Positions 25,030 through 34,073 are shown, numbered from the stretch's first letter. The stretch is DNA of 64,000 nucleotides from Crossiella cryophila (GCF_014204915.1 NZ_JACHMH010000001.1:6225501-6289500), one strand, 5' to 3'. The notes: generated from the sequence alone by a model not told the origin. A program made the numbers and translations.

Positions 25030-25690
25030 TCCTAGTTGGAGCGGTGGTTGGGTGGTTTGTTGCTCAATTCGGCGAAGGCGGGTGGGGCCAGGCCGGATCT
25101 AGCCGGGTGGCGAAGCGTCGGCACCGAGGTGGAGCCGGTGCGGGGGCGGCGAGCATGGTCAGTGCTGGAGACGCGGTGTTTGGTGCGGAATGGGGTGCCG
25201 GTGGCGCTGCGCGCGACGGTGGGGCGTTTGGGTGCGCGAGAATGCAGGTTCACCTCCGTTGTGGTGTCCGGTGGGCGTGGTTGTGCCGCAGGTGGCTGGG
25301 GTGGTTGTGGCCGGGGCACCTCGGCTGGGGTGAGGCTGGCCGGCCGCGGATGACGAGCGCGCGTGGTCAGTGGCGGCGCTGGGCTGTGGCTGGCACGTCG
25401 TCCTGGCCGCGCACCCGGTGGGCGTCATCCGTGGAGCGGGTCTTCCCTGAGCGGCCGCGCGGTGGGTGCTGGTCGCGACTGGCCCGGGAAATGTGCTGGG
25501 GTGGTCGATGGTGTGGGCGCCGGATGGGGCATCGGCGGCGATCCGGGCGGTGGATCGCTGTCACCATCGAGCTGCGGTGCCGGTGGTCAGCCGGGTGGCG
25601 GTGGTTGCCGGTGCAGCGGGTGCGGGTTGTGCTGGGACCTGTTGTTCCGGGGTGGAGCGTGGCGGTGTCGGTGGTGGGGATTGGGTGGTC
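25030..25690 (+). pseudogene. non-coding region with probable nudC remnant
   Basis: About 690 bases carry no convincing gene. Around 25180-25235 the plus strand encodes CLVRNGVPVALRATVGRLG, closely matching CLVRDGVPVALPAAVGHLG of the NudC protein at 34074, and the underlying DNA is similar over about 50 bases. Upstream residues align loosely too, but the Nudix box and zinc ribbon are not found. The rest is GT-rich on the plus strand with several meaningless long frames. I read it as a decayed duplicate of the nudC 5' region. Confidence 0.4.
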
Positions 25691-25693
25691 GGG

Positions 25694-26146
25694 TCAGCGG
25701 GTCAGGTGGGTCATGCTGCGTTCGATGCACTGGCTCCAGCCGTCCTCCATTTCCAGTAGGGCGTCCTCCGGGAGCAGGCCGACCTGGTGGAAGACCATCT
25801 CGGTGCGCTCGCCCAGGTCGTTGAACTCGATGGTGATCACGGGCTTGTCCTCGTCGGCGTCGCCCTGCTCGCCCCAGCTGAACACGAGCTTCTCGTTGGG
25901 CACGACCTCGCGGTAGACACCGCTGCTGAGGAACTGCTTGCCCGTGGCGTCCTCGACCATGCACGCCTGCCATTCGCCGCCGGGGCGGACGTCGAAGGAC
26001 ATGGTGGCGCGCGGGGTGGTGAACCCGTGTGGGCCCCACCAGTGGGTGGCCTCGTCCGGGTCGGTCCAGGAGCGGTACACCAGCTCGCGCGGAGCGTGGA
26101 ACACGCGGGTGAGGGTGAACTCCCTGGCGACTGCTACCTCAGTCAT
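25694..26146 (-). CDS. SRPBCC (AHSA1-like) protein
   Basis: A 150-residue START/Bet v1-fold protein of the AHSA1 type: LTRVFHAPRELVYRSWTDPDEATHWWGPHGFT, and a C-terminal GWSQCIERSMTHLT helix. It is the second gene of an ArsR-SRPBCC operon, overlapping the regulator's end by eight bases. This pairing is very common in actinobacteria. The SRPBCC partner is thought to bind hydrophobic ligands. Confidence 0.92.
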   Translation of the reverse strand: MTEVAVAREFTLTRVFHAPRELVYRSWTDPDEATHWWGPHGFTTPRATMSFDVRPGGEWQACMVEDATGKQFLSSGVYREVVPNEKLVFSWGEQGDADEDKPVITIEFNDLGERTEMVFHQVGLLPEDALLEMEDGWSQCIERSMTHLTR

Positions 26147-26519
26147 CGTCCTGTCCTTTCTGTTGCCGGGGCGCCTGCTCCTGCAGCCGGCGCAGGTGGT
26201 CGTCGAGGCGGTCGAAGCTGTCGGACCAGAACTTCCGGTACCGCTCCAGCCAGTCGGTGGCCCCGGCCAGCGGACGTGCGTCCAACCGGCAGGGCCGCCA
26301 CTGGGCCTCGCGTCCGCGGGTGATCAGTCCCGCGCGCTCGAGCACCTTGAGGTGCTTGGAGATCGCGGGCAGGCTCATCGCGAACGGTTCGGCGATCTGG
26401 TTGACCGTGGCCTCCCCGTCGGCCAACCGGGCCAGGATGGCCCGGCGGGTGGGGTCGGACAGCGCCGCGAACACCACACTGAGCTGGTCCTCGGTATCGG
26501 GGTTCGCGTTGCCAGTCAT
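26139..26519 (-). CDS. ArsR family regulator
   Basis: A 126-residue ArsR protein: VVFAALSDPTRRAILARLADGEATVNQIAEPFAMSLPAISKHLKVLERAGLI is the complete winged helix. It lacks the metal-binding Cys of true ArsR/SmtB sensors and belongs to the SRPBCC-associated subgroup. It probably represses its own operon at the palindrome directly upstream of its start. Confidence 0.93.
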   Translation of the reverse strand: MTGNANPDTEDQLSVVFAALSDPTRRAILARLADGEATVNQIAEPFAMSLPAISKHLKVLERAGLITRGREAQWRPCRLDARPLAGATDWLERYRKFWSDSFDRLDDHLRRLQEQAPRQQKGQDDD

Positions 26520-26521
26520 GT

Positions 26522-26557
26522 ATTCAACCGCCTCGTTAATTAACCGCTAGGTTGAAT
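26522..26557. promoter_or_regulatory. ArsR-type operator
   Basis: ATTCAACC (26522-26529) and GGTTGAAT (26550-26557) form perfect 8-base arms, with a central TTAATTAA. The palindrome lies immediately upstream of the ArsR start and likely covers its promoter. Confidence 0.65.
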
Positions 26558-26592
26558 GTAGTCCTGGTCACTTCGACTGGCAAATGCGCAGG

Positions 26593-27225
26593 TCAGGCGA
26601 TGCGGCGGGCGGCGGTGACCGAGGACTGGGTGGTCCAGCCGAGGGCGTGGTAGAGGCCCTGGCCGTCCGTGGTGGCCACCAGCACGGCCCGGTGCGCGCC
26701 CCTGGCCAGGGCCTGTGCGCCCAGGCTGGCCATGACCACCCGGCCCAGGCCGCGGCGCCGGTGCGCTGGCGCGGTCTCGACCTGGTCGACCACGACGGCC
26801 GTGCCGGCCAGCCCGATCCGCCCACTGGCCGCGACCGAGCCGTCCGGCGCGCGCAGCCGCACGTCGACCACGTGCGCACCCTCGGCGATCTCCACCGGAT
26901 AGGAGGTCTCCGGCGCGGGCTCCGGCGCGAGGTCCAGGCTCATCAGGAACTCCGGCGCGCCCACCGACCACTGCCCGGACAGGCAGGACGTGACCTGATC
27001 GGGTGGTCCGCAAACTTTCAGCCAGGTGTCCACTGTGGTCAGTCCGGCGGCCAGCTCCCGCAGTCTCACCGGGTCGAAGCCGGGCAGGACGTGGCGGACC
27101 AGCTGCCCAGGCCGGTCCACGCGCAGCCGCCACCCCTCGGGCACGGCCACCGGCGGCGCGACCTCGCGGCAGCGCGCCCAGCCGTGCACCCAGTCCCGCA
27201 CCAGCTCCCCGACCAGTTCGGTCAC
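26593..27225 (-). CDS. GNAT family N-acetyltransferase
   Basis: A 210-residue acetyltransferase. The C-terminal half has the acetyl-CoA motif VDQVETAPAHRRRGLGRVVMASLGAQAL followed by LVATTDGQGLYHALGWTTQSSV. The N-terminal half is a less conserved domain seen in many actinobacterial GNATs. The start overlaps the glycosyltransferase stop by four bases (ATGA), so the two are translated together. A role in modifying the same compound is possible but unproven. Confidence 0.87.
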   Translation of the reverse strand: MTELVGELVRDWVHGWARCREVAPPVAVPEGWRLRVDRPGQLVRHVLPGFDPVRLRELAAGLTTVDTWLKVCGPPDQVTSCLSGQWSVGAPEFLMSLDLAPEPAPETSYPVEIAEGAHVVDVRLRAPDGSVAASGRIGLAGTAVVVDQVETAPAHRRRGLGRVVMASLGAQALARGAHRAVLVATTDGQGLYHALGWTTQSSVTAARRIA

Positions 27226-28412
27226 AGCAGTTCCTCCACCACGTCCGCGGCCACCGGCGCACCACCCGCGGCCTGCGAGCGCTTACGGTACGCCGCAACA
27301 CGTTTGGCCATCGCACCGTCACCGAGCACGGCCAGTGCGGCCGCGAGCAGGCTCTCCGCGGTGACCTCGCCGGGCGCGAGCTGACGCCCCAGTCCGAGTG
27401 CCTCGATCCGGTCGGCGTTGACCCGCTGTTCGGCCATCTGCGGCACCGCCAGTAGCGGTACTCCCAGGTGGAGTCCCTCCATCGTGCTGCCCATGCCCGC
27501 GTGCGTGACGAACAGGTCGACCTGTTCGAGCACGGACAGTTGTGGCACGAACCGGTGAACTTCGACGTGCGTGGGCGCGGGGCCGAGGGCGGCGCGGTCG
27601 ACCTGGTCGCCGATGGCCAGCACGACGTGGATCGGCAGTCCGTCGAAGGCGTCCATGCAGGTGCGGAAGAACTCCGGCTGCCGGTTGTAGGCGGTGCCCA
27701 GGGAGATGAACACCCTGGGGCGCACCGAGTTCGGCGGTTCCCACTCGCCCTGGAAGGAGCGCTGACTCAGGCACGGGCCGACGAAGTGGTAGCGCTGGTC
27801 GAAGGTCTCCCCCGCGGGCTGGAACTCCCTGGGCAGGAAGACCAGGTTTCGCGCGCTGAGCGAGTCGTCGAACAGGCCGCCGAAGTCGAAGCTGGCTTTC
27901 CGTTGTGCGGCAAGGGCGCCGAGCCTGGCGAGCACCTCGGCGAAACCGGGGTGCGCCGGGTCGAACTCGACGTGCTCGTCGGTCATCGACCAGTGCTGGT
28001 TGCTGACCAGCGACGGGCAGCTCTGCACCGTGGGCACGCCCCAGCGGTCCCCCAGGAACGGTCCTACCCAGCGCATCAGCTGCATGCCGTCGTAGAGCAC
28101 CAGATCGGGTTCGTCACCGGCCAGCGCCTGTTCCAGCACCGGCAACTGGGTCTCGGTCTCGGCGACCCCCATCCCCATCAGCCGGATGATCTCCTCGCCG
28201 GTGAAGTCCGGCGGGTCCTCATCGGCCCAGGACTCCTCGATGACGGACTGGTAGACCACCGGTTCCGCGCCTGCGTCGGCGACCCTGGCGGCGTAGTCCT
28301 TGGTGGTGGCGAAGGTGATCCGGTGCCCGCGCGCGCTCAGTTCGCTGACCACGCCGAGCAGGGGGTTGACGTGTCCCGCCGCACCGGGGGCGAGACAGAG
28401 GATGTGCGCCAT
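27222..28412 (-). CDS. macrolide-type glycosyltransferase (MGT family)
   Basis: A 396-residue GT-B enzyme like OleD/OleI and Mgt, which inactivate macrolides by UDP-sugar transfer. The N-terminus is ILCLAPGAAGHVNPLLGVVSEL. The C-terminal donor site contains VDLFVTHAGMGSTMEGLHLGVPLLAVPQMAEQ. ATG at 28412 follows GGGGAGGAA. It could act in self-protection or in finishing a natural product; no aglycone genes are present. It is coupled to the GNAT gene downstream, and a GTGATATCAC palindrome sits just upstream. Confidence 0.9.
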   Translation of the reverse strand: MAHILCLAPGAAGHVNPLLGVVSELSARGHRITFATTKDYAARVADAGAEPVVYQSVIEESWADEDPPDFTGEEIIRLMGMGVAETETQLPVLEQALAGDEPDLVLYDGMQLMRWVGPFLGDRWGVPTVQSCPSLVSNQHWSMTDEHVEFDPAHPGFAEVLARLGALAAQRKASFDFGGLFDDSLSARNLVFLPREFQPAGETFDQRYHFVGPCLSQRSFQGEWEPPNSVRPRVFISLGTAYNRQPEFFRTCMDAFDGLPIHVVLAIGDQVDRAALGPAPTHVEVHRFVPQLSVLEQVDLFVTHAGMGSTMEGLHLGVPLLAVPQMAEQRVNADRIEALGLGRQLAPGEVTAESLLAAALAVLGDGAMAKRVAAYRKRSQAAGGAPVAADVVEELL

Positions 28413-28435
28413 GCGAGGTTCCTCCCCAGGAAAAA

Positions 28436-28445
28436 GTGATATCAC
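28436..28445. promoter_or_regulatory. GTGATATCAC palindrome upstream of glycosyltransferase
   Basis: A perfect 10-base palindrome 23 bases before the glycosyltransferase start, overlapping the likely promoter. It is a candidate operator for an unlinked regulator, since no regulator gene adjoins. Confidence 0.4.
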
Positions 28446-28520
28446 AATGCTAGAGGGTGGCCGGGCCGGTCGGCAAGCGGCGTCAGCGGATTGCCAGCGG
28501 CAGCGCCGAGACTGCCGATC

Positions 28521-29096
28521 ATGGGGCGGAACTACGACGGACTCGACGCGAAGCTACGGCGCTTCATCACCGAGCAACCACTGTTCTTCGTGGCCACGGC
28601 GCCGCTGGCCGGCTCGGGGCACGTCAACCTCTCGCCACGGGGCCGGGCCGGGACGCTGCGGGTGCTGGATCAGCACACGGTGGCCTTCCTGGACTTCGGC
28701 GGCAGTCACGCCGAGACCATCGCGCACCTGCGGGAGAACGGCCGGATCACGCTGATGTGGTGCGCTTTCAGCGGTCCGCCGATGGTGCTGCGGGTGCACG
28801 GCGCCGGCGAGCCGGTCTTCCGCGACGACCCGCGTTTCGCCGAGCTGGTGGCGGGTTTCGGCGAGGCGGACGGGCCGGGGCTGCGCGCGGTGATCCTGGT
28901 GGCGGTGCGGCGGGTCAGCGACAGTTGCGGATTCGCGGTGCCACTGCTGGATTTCCGGGCCGAGCGCACCCTGCACGCGGACTACTTCGGACGGCGTGCG
29001 GACGCCGATTTCGCCACCTACTGTGAGCGGGTGCCGACCAACGGCACCAGCATCGACGGGCTGCCCGCGCTGCCCTTGCCGCTGCCCCCGCGTTGA
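28521..29096 (+). CDS. pyridoxamine 5'-phosphate oxidase family protein
   Basis: A 191-residue flavin split-barrel protein: RRFITEQPLFFVATAPLAGSGHVNLSPRG at the N-terminus and VAFLDFGGSHAETIAHLRENGRITLMWCAF as FMN-site strands. It matches the actinobacterial group annotated as PNPOx-like, often F420- or FMN-dependent reductases of unknown substrate. The ATG at 28521 lacks a clear ribosome-binding site. It diverges from the glycosyltransferase. Confidence 0.87.
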   Translation: MGRNYDGLDAKLRRFITEQPLFFVATAPLAGSGHVNLSPRGRAGTLRVLDQHTVAFLDFGGSHAETIAHLRENGRITLMWCAFSGPPMVLRVHGAGEPVFRDDPRFAELVAGFGEADGPGLRAVILVAVRRVSDSCGFAVPLLDFRAERTLHADYFGRRADADFATYCERVPTNGTSIDGLPALPLPLPPR

Positions 29097-29143
29097 CCCC
29101 TTAATCGCTCTGACCTGGGCTTGCCACGTGGCAGGCTCGGGTC

Positions 29144-30340
29144 ATGCCGATCACTTCCTTCCAGCGCCTGCTCGGCACCACGGCGTTGTCGGACTCCGCG
29201 ACCGGGGTGGTGATCGTGGCGGGCACGCTGATCGCGGAGACCACCACCGGATCGCCGCTGGCGGTGGCCGCGGTGAGCACGGCGGCCAGCCTGCCCTGGC
29301 TGCTGTTCGCGGTGCCCGGCGGCGTGCTGGTGGACTCCACCGATCGCGGCCGACTGCTCCGATTGGCCCAACTGGGCCGTGGTCTGGTATTGCTATTAAC
29401 CGGGTTGTTGCTCAGCACCGGCATCTCGCCGGTACCGGTGCTGGTGGTCTCGGTCTTCCTCGTCGTGTGTCTGCAGTTGTTGTCCGACACCGCCGCCGAG
29501 GTGACCATTCCGGAGCTGGTTCCTCCGGACAAGCTGACCGGCGCCAATGGCGCGATGTCGGTGGCGACCCGGTTGTCGCAGCAGGCTTTGGGGCCGGTGG
29601 TGGCCGGCGTGGCGGCGAGTCTGGCGATCGGGTTGCCCGCGGTGGCGGCGGGCGTGGCCTGTCTGGCGGCGGCGTGGTTGTTACGCGGGATCGCGTTGCC
29701 CGCGGCGCCGGTGACGCGGAGCAGGCCTGGGCTGCGGTCCGGGTTCCGGCCGGTGTTGCGACAGCCGATCCTGTTGGCGCTCTTCGGTGTCAGCGGCACG
29801 GCGATGGCGGCCTACGCGGCGTTCCTGATCCCGTTCCTCGGGTTCGCGCGTGGTCCGCTGGGGCTGAGCGAGACCGGATACGGGCTGTTGCTCGGGGCGA
29901 CCGGGGTGGGTGCCGCGGTGGGGTCGTTGCTGTCCGGGCGGTGTGAGCGGTGGTGGGGCCGGGCCCGGCTGTTGCAGCTCACCCGGGTGGGCTGGGCGGT
30001 GTACTTCGCCGCGCCGCTGGTGCTGCAGGGCTGGGCGCTGGGTGCGGTGATGACGCTGGCGAGTGTGCTGGGCGGGATGTGGCAGGCGGTGTCGATGTCG
30101 GTCCGGCAGCGCACGGTGGTCCGGGCCGAGCTGGGCCGGGTGGGCGGCGCGTTCCGGATGATCAATTACGGCAGCTCGCCGATCGGCGCGGCGCTGGGCG
30201 GGGTGCTGGCGGTGCTGGTGCCCGCACAGGCGGTCTTCGCCGGGTGCGCGGTGCTGATGCTGGTGACCATCCTGCCGCTGCGGCGGTGGGTGTCGGAGTC
30301 GCGGCTGGTGGCAGCCGAGGAAGGAGTACACGCGAAATAA
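29144..30340 (+). CDS. MFS transporter
   Basis: A 398-residue major facilitator (MFS_3/EntS-like) with 10-12 hydrophobic segments. The first segment region carries GTTALSDSATGVVIVAGTLIAETT, the cytoplasmic loop reads GGVLVDSTDRGRLLRLAQLGRG, and IPELVPPDKLTGANGAMSVATRLSQQALGPVV is typical of the group. It is 48 bases after the PNPOx-like gene and may be cotranscribed. The substrate is unknown. Confidence 0.9.
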   Translation: MPITSFQRLLGTTALSDSATGVVIVAGTLIAETTTGSPLAVAAVSTAASLPWLLFAVPGGVLVDSTDRGRLLRLAQLGRGLVLLLTGLLLSTGISPVPVLVVSVFLVVCLQLLSDTAAEVTIPELVPPDKLTGANGAMSVATRLSQQALGPVVAGVAASLAIGLPAVAAGVACLAAAWLLRGIALPAAPVTRSRPGLRSGFRPVLRQPILLALFGVSGTAMAAYAAFLIPFLGFARGPLGLSETGYGLLLGATGVGAAVGSLLSGRCERWWGRARLLQLTRVGWAVYFAAPLVLQGWALGAVMTLASVLGGMWQAVSMSVRQRTVVRAELGRVGGAFRMINYGSSPIGAALGGVLAVLVPAQAVFAGCAVLMLVTILPLRRWVSESRLVAAEEGVHAK

Positions 30341-30485
30341 CGGTTTGATAACGCGAGGCAACGAGGTGAGCTTTCGCAGGTTCCGACCCGTATTTCCCAT
30401 GTCGGGTTCACGGGTGCCTTGGAATCCCGGCGAAGTTATGCACACGCATGTTTTTCATGCACCTTGACCTGTGAGGTGACCTCGC

Positions 30486-31880
30486 ATGGCCTTGCACAGA
30501 CTCCCGTCCCGACGGGCCGCTTTCCTCGCCGCGTGCATCACGATGACGCTGCTCGCCGGAGTGGTCGCCGTGATCACCTCCTCGGTGCAGCCGGGCTCGG
30601 CGCTGGCTGACGGGCAGGGGCCGGAAGACCAGTACGTCGACATCCGAAAGGTCAGACCGAACGTACGCACCCCCCGAGGGGAGAACGACGCGACAAAAGG
30701 CACGTTCACGGTCAACTGCGGCCGCAACGAGAACGGGCACTTCAATCCGGACAACTTCATCGCCCAGCCTGGCGTGCGCAACGGCGCCCAGCACCTGCAC
30801 GACTATGTTGGAAACCTTTCCACGAATGCGGACTCGACGAATGAGAGCCTGAAACGAGCAGGCACGACCTGCAAGAACGGCGACAAGTCGACCTACTTCT
30901 GGCCGGTGGTGCGCATCGACCGTGACGACGACGCGCAGAACCAGAAGGGCCAGCGTGGCGGCGGCAACAACACCCAGCAGGCCAAGGCCGATGTGGTGAC
31001 GTGCCCGGACGTGGCCAGCAAGCTGGAGGACGTGCCGGATGAGTCCCAGCCCGCGGTGGAAGCGCGGCTGGACCAGCTCGACGGGCAGGTCGAGGAGGCC
31101 AACGAGAAGTTCCGCGGCGTGGACGCGGCCAACCAGGGCCAGGTCCAGCAGGAAGTGCTCGCCCCGCTGGCGCAGCAGCGCGAGCAGGCCATCGACGGGA
31201 TCAAGCAGGAGGCCGCGCGCAACGGTCAGCAGCCGGAGCTGGACGGGCTGGCCCAGTGCGAGGTCAAGCAGGACAACGCCGAGGTCTTCGAGTCACCCAA
31301 GGCCAGCCTGCTCGACGCCGACGGCAACAACGAGTTGCCCGGAAACGGCGGGGAGATCCAGCGGCCGGAGGTGGTGGACCTGACCTTCCGCGGCAGCCCC
31401 ACCGGCAAGGTCTCGGCGATGCCCCGCTTCCTGCGCATCCTCTACGGCGACGCGAAGGTCTCCACCAACGGCACCAAGAACGCCCGCGCCTCCTGGACCT
31501 GCACCGGCTTCGAGGACCGGCTGCTCAACAAGTATCCGATCTGCCCACAGGGCAGCAAGATCAAGCGGGTGCACGACTTCCCGAGCTGCTGGGACGGCCA
31601 GAACATCGACAGCAAGAACCACCGCGACCACATCCTGTTCCCCGATGCCGGCTCCGGGCGCTGCCCGCGGGGTACGCGCGCGGTGCCGCAGCTGCGGATC
31701 TCCCTGACCTACAACATCCCGCAGGACATCCAGCAGCAGCGCCGGTTCGCGGTGGACTCCTTCCCGGAGGAGAAGCACAACCCCTTCTCCGACCACGACG
31801 ACTTCGCCAACGTGATGTCGCAGTCGATCATGAACCGGGTGGTCAACTGCATCAACAAGAACAAGCGGTGCCGGGAGTGA
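30486..31880 (+). CDS. secreted DUF1996 protein
   Basis: A 464-residue exported protein. The N-terminus is a signal peptide (RAAFLAACITMTLLAGVVAVI ending near ALA-DG). The DUF1996 family signatures are present: GAQHLHDYVGN, a central FxRILYGD, DFPSCWDGQNIDSKNHRDH and PQLRISLTYNIP. Residues about 165-260 form an inserted, probably coiled-coil segment that splits the domain. A GAGGTGACCTC palindrome overlaps the ribosome-binding site at 30473-30483. The function is unknown; fungal and actinobacterial relatives are extracellular. Confidence 0.9.
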   Translation: MALHRLPSRRAAFLAACITMTLLAGVVAVITSSVQPGSALADGQGPEDQYVDIRKVRPNVRTPRGENDATKGTFTVNCGRNENGHFNPDNFIAQPGVRNGAQHLHDYVGNLSTNADSTNESLKRAGTTCKNGDKSTYFWPVVRIDRDDDAQNQKGQRGGGNNTQQAKADVVTCPDVASKLEDVPDESQPAVEARLDQLDGQVEEANEKFRGVDAANQGQVQQEVLAPLAQQREQAIDGIKQEAARNGQQPELDGLAQCEVKQDNAEVFESPKASLLDADGNNELPGNGGEIQRPEVVDLTFRGSPTGKVSAMPRFLRILYGDAKVSTNGTKNARASWTCTGFEDRLLNKYPICPQGSKIKRVHDFPSCWDGQNIDSKNHRDHILFPDAGSGRCPRGTRAVPQLRISLTYNIPQDIQQQRRFAVDSFPEEKHNPFSDHDDFANVMSQSIMNRVVNCINKNKRCRE

Positions 31881-31897
31881 GGCCGGGCAGGGCCTGA

Positions 31898-33997
31898 TCA
31901 GTCGCGCCGGTGTCGGGACCGGCGTGGCGGGGTCGGGTGCTCCGGCTCCGGGTGGTCGGCGGGCGGCGATTCCCACTGTTGCGAGGGTGACGGTGGGAAT
32001 CGCCGCTGTTCGCGTGTGGGGTAGGGCGGCTCGCCGGGGGGTGGGGCGGGGTGGGGTGGTCGCGGCTGGTCGGGGGCGGTCCACTCGGGGACTGGCCACT
32101 GGCCGGTGCCCGGGGTGGGGGCCGGGCCGCGACTGAGGTTGGGTGCTGGAGCGGGGTTGGGGCTGTTGGGTGGGTTGTGCGGGTGGGCGGGGGCGGGCCA
32201 GCGGCCCGAGGCGGGGTTGAGGGCCGGGTGGGAGCGTTCGCTGGGGTGTACTGGGCCGGGCACCGTCGGGGCAGGCGGTGGAGCCAGGCCAGGGGGTGCA
32301 GGGTTGCCGGGGGTGGTGGGCCGGATCCTCGGATCTGAGGCGGTTGGTGATGGCAGCCTCGGTTGGGTGCCCGTGGCGGGGGAAGTCGGTCGCGGGTGCT
32401 GGCCGGTCGTGGTCGGCGGCGGTAGGTGACTCGTGCCGGGGCCCGGCTGGCCGGGAAGGCGTGGGTGGGTGCCGGTGGCCGATGGTTGTGGCTGGCGGGG
32501 CTGGGTGCCAATGCCGGTGGCGGGACCGGGACCAGAGCCGGGACCAGTGCCAGAGCCAGAACCGGGGCTGGGACCCGTGCCAGCGCCCGTGCCAACGCCG
32601 GGGCCGGGACCCGTGCCAACGCCGGGGCCAGCGCCGGGGCCGAGGTTGGGACCCGTGCCAGTGCCGAGTCCAAGGCCGTGGCTGGCGCCCGTGCTGTGGC
32701 TGTGGCCGGGAGCTTGATGGAGGGGATCGGGGTCTGGAGTGGACTCCGGGATGTTGTCGCGGTCCTGGGTGTGGTCGGGGTCCTGCGGGGTGTCGACGGG
32801 TTCGCGGACGGCGACCAGGGCGGCGAGCAGGGTGGTGACCGGGACCGCGGCTACCAGGCCGATGCTGCCGATGAGGGTGCGGACGATTTCCTGGGCGAGG
32901 GTTTGGGTGGTGGCGATTTCGGTGAAGGTGCGGCCGGAGACGGAGAAGGTGATGAGCATGGGCAGGGCGGCGCCCGCGTAGGCCATGAACAGGGTGTTGA
33001 CGGCGGAGCCTGCGTGGTCGCGGCCGATGCGCAGGCCGGCGGCGTAGAGCTTGCGCCAGTTGAGGCTGGGGTTGGCGCGGCGGAGTTCCCAGACGGCGCT
33101 GGCCTGGGTGACGGTGACGTCGTCGAGTACGCCCAGGGCGCCGATGATGATGCCGGCCAGGAGCAGGCCTCGGGTGTCCACGGGGCGGCCGAGCAGGGTG
33201 ATCAGGTTGGTGGATTCCTCGTCCAGGCCGGTCAGGTGGGTCAGGCCGACGAAAGAGGCGCCCAACAGGCCGATGAGGACCAGGCTGACCAGGGTGCCCA
33301 GGACAGCGGTCGAGGTCCGGGCGCTGAAGCCGTGGGTCAGGTACAGGGCGGCGAACATGATGATCCCGGCGCCGACCACGGCCACGGCCAGTGGGCTCTT
33401 GCCGGCGAGGATGGCCGGGAGCATGAAGTACATCAGGACCAGGAAGCTCAGCGCGAGGGCGCCCAGGGCGGCCAGGCCGCGCCAGCGGGCCAGGATGAGC
33501 ACGGCCACGGCGAAGATCGCGGCGAGCACGCCGAGGGGCAGGCCGCGCTGGAAGTCGACGAGTTCGTAGGCGGCGCCGTCGCGGGGGTTGCCCTCGCCGG
33601 AGAAGGCCAGCACCACGGCGTCGCCGATGGTGAACTTCGGTGCGCTGGGACCCAGTGGCACCGGGACGCGCACGGTGGCGCCCGCACCGGGGCCGTCGGT
33701 GAGGGCGACGGTGACGACCTGGCAGTTCTCGCCCTGGCCGCCGGTGGCGCAGGCTTGCTGGGCGACTGCTTTGACCTCGGCGTGCACGGGGGTGCGGTTG
33801 AGGCCCAGTTCGCCGCCGGTGGCCTGCTGGCTGCCGAAGGGGTAGAGCAGGATGCCGCCGAGCACCGCGGCCAGCGCCAGCGGGGCGAGCAGGATCGTGA
33901 GCAGGGTGCGGACGCGGCGGGAGACCGGTTCGGCGGGGCCGTGACCATGCCCGTGGCCGTGGCCGGTGGGTTGTCTCGGGCGGTCGCTGGCTGGCAC
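31898..33997 (-). CDS. YibE/F family membrane protein with long Pro/Gly tail
   Basis: A 699-residue protein. After a His-rich start (GHGHGHGHG) there is one membrane segment, then a beta-rich outer domain (residues about 60-145), then seven or so transmembrane segments to about 400, matching the YibE/F family (LGRPVDTRGLLLAGIIIGALGVLDDVTVTQASAVWEL). The remaining 300 residues are low-complexity Pro/Gly/Thr, including GTGPGPGVGTG-type repeats. Relatives normally end soon after the last helix. GTG at 33997 has a weak upstream purine run. The role is unknown. Confidence 0.87.
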   Translation of the reverse strand: MPASDRPRQPTGHGHGHGHGPAEPVSRRVRTLLTILLAPLALAAVLGGILLYPFGSQQATGGELGLNRTPVHAEVKAVAQQACATGGQGENCQVVTVALTDGPGAGATVRVPVPLGPSAPKFTIGDAVVLAFSGEGNPRDGAAYELVDFQRGLPLGVLAAIFAVAVLILARWRGLAALGALALSFLVLMYFMLPAILAGKSPLAVAVVGAGIIMFAALYLTHGFSARTSTAVLGTLVSLVLIGLLGASFVGLTHLTGLDEESTNLITLLGRPVDTRGLLLAGIIIGALGVLDDVTVTQASAVWELRRANPSLNWRKLYAAGLRIGRDHAGSAVNTLFMAYAGAALPMLITFSVSGRTFTEIATTQTLAQEIVRTLIGSIGLVAAVPVTTLLAALVAVREPVDTPQDPDHTQDRDNIPESTPDPDPLHQAPGHSHSTGASHGLGLGTGTGPNLGPGAGPGVGTGPGPGVGTGAGTGPSPGSGSGTGPGSGPGPATGIGTQPRQPQPSATGTHPRLPGQPGPGTSHLPPPTTTGQHPRPTSPATGTQPRLPSPTASDPRIRPTTPGNPAPPGLAPPPAPTVPGPVHPSERSHPALNPASGRWPAPAHPHNPPNSPNPAPAPNLSRGPAPTPGTGQWPVPEWTAPDQPRPPHPAPPPGEPPYPTREQRRFPPSPSQQWESPPADHPEPEHPTPPRRSRHRRD
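32500..32720 (-). repeat. GxG/GTGPGP repeats in YibE/F tail
   Basis: Degenerate 6- to 18-base repeats (GGGACC, GCCGGGGCC and similar) encode alternating Gly, Thr and Pro at residues about 425-500 of the YibE/F protein. Slippage-prone DNA of this kind explains the long extension. Confidence 0.7.
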
Positions 33998-34073
33998 CTA
34001 ATCATCTTGACGGTCGCGGTCGCGGACTGTGGAGTTGGCCCCGTCACCGCCCACGAACGCCTGGAGCCATCTC

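Noticed and set aside
25036-25353. 105-codon plus-strand ORF as a real gene
   Set aside because: Only a short segment resembles NudC; no start signal and no Nudix box, so it is treated as a remnant.
30446-30470. GCATG-TTTTT-CATGC hairpin upstream of the DUF1996 gene
   Set aside because: Only five paired bases; not convincing as terminator or operator.
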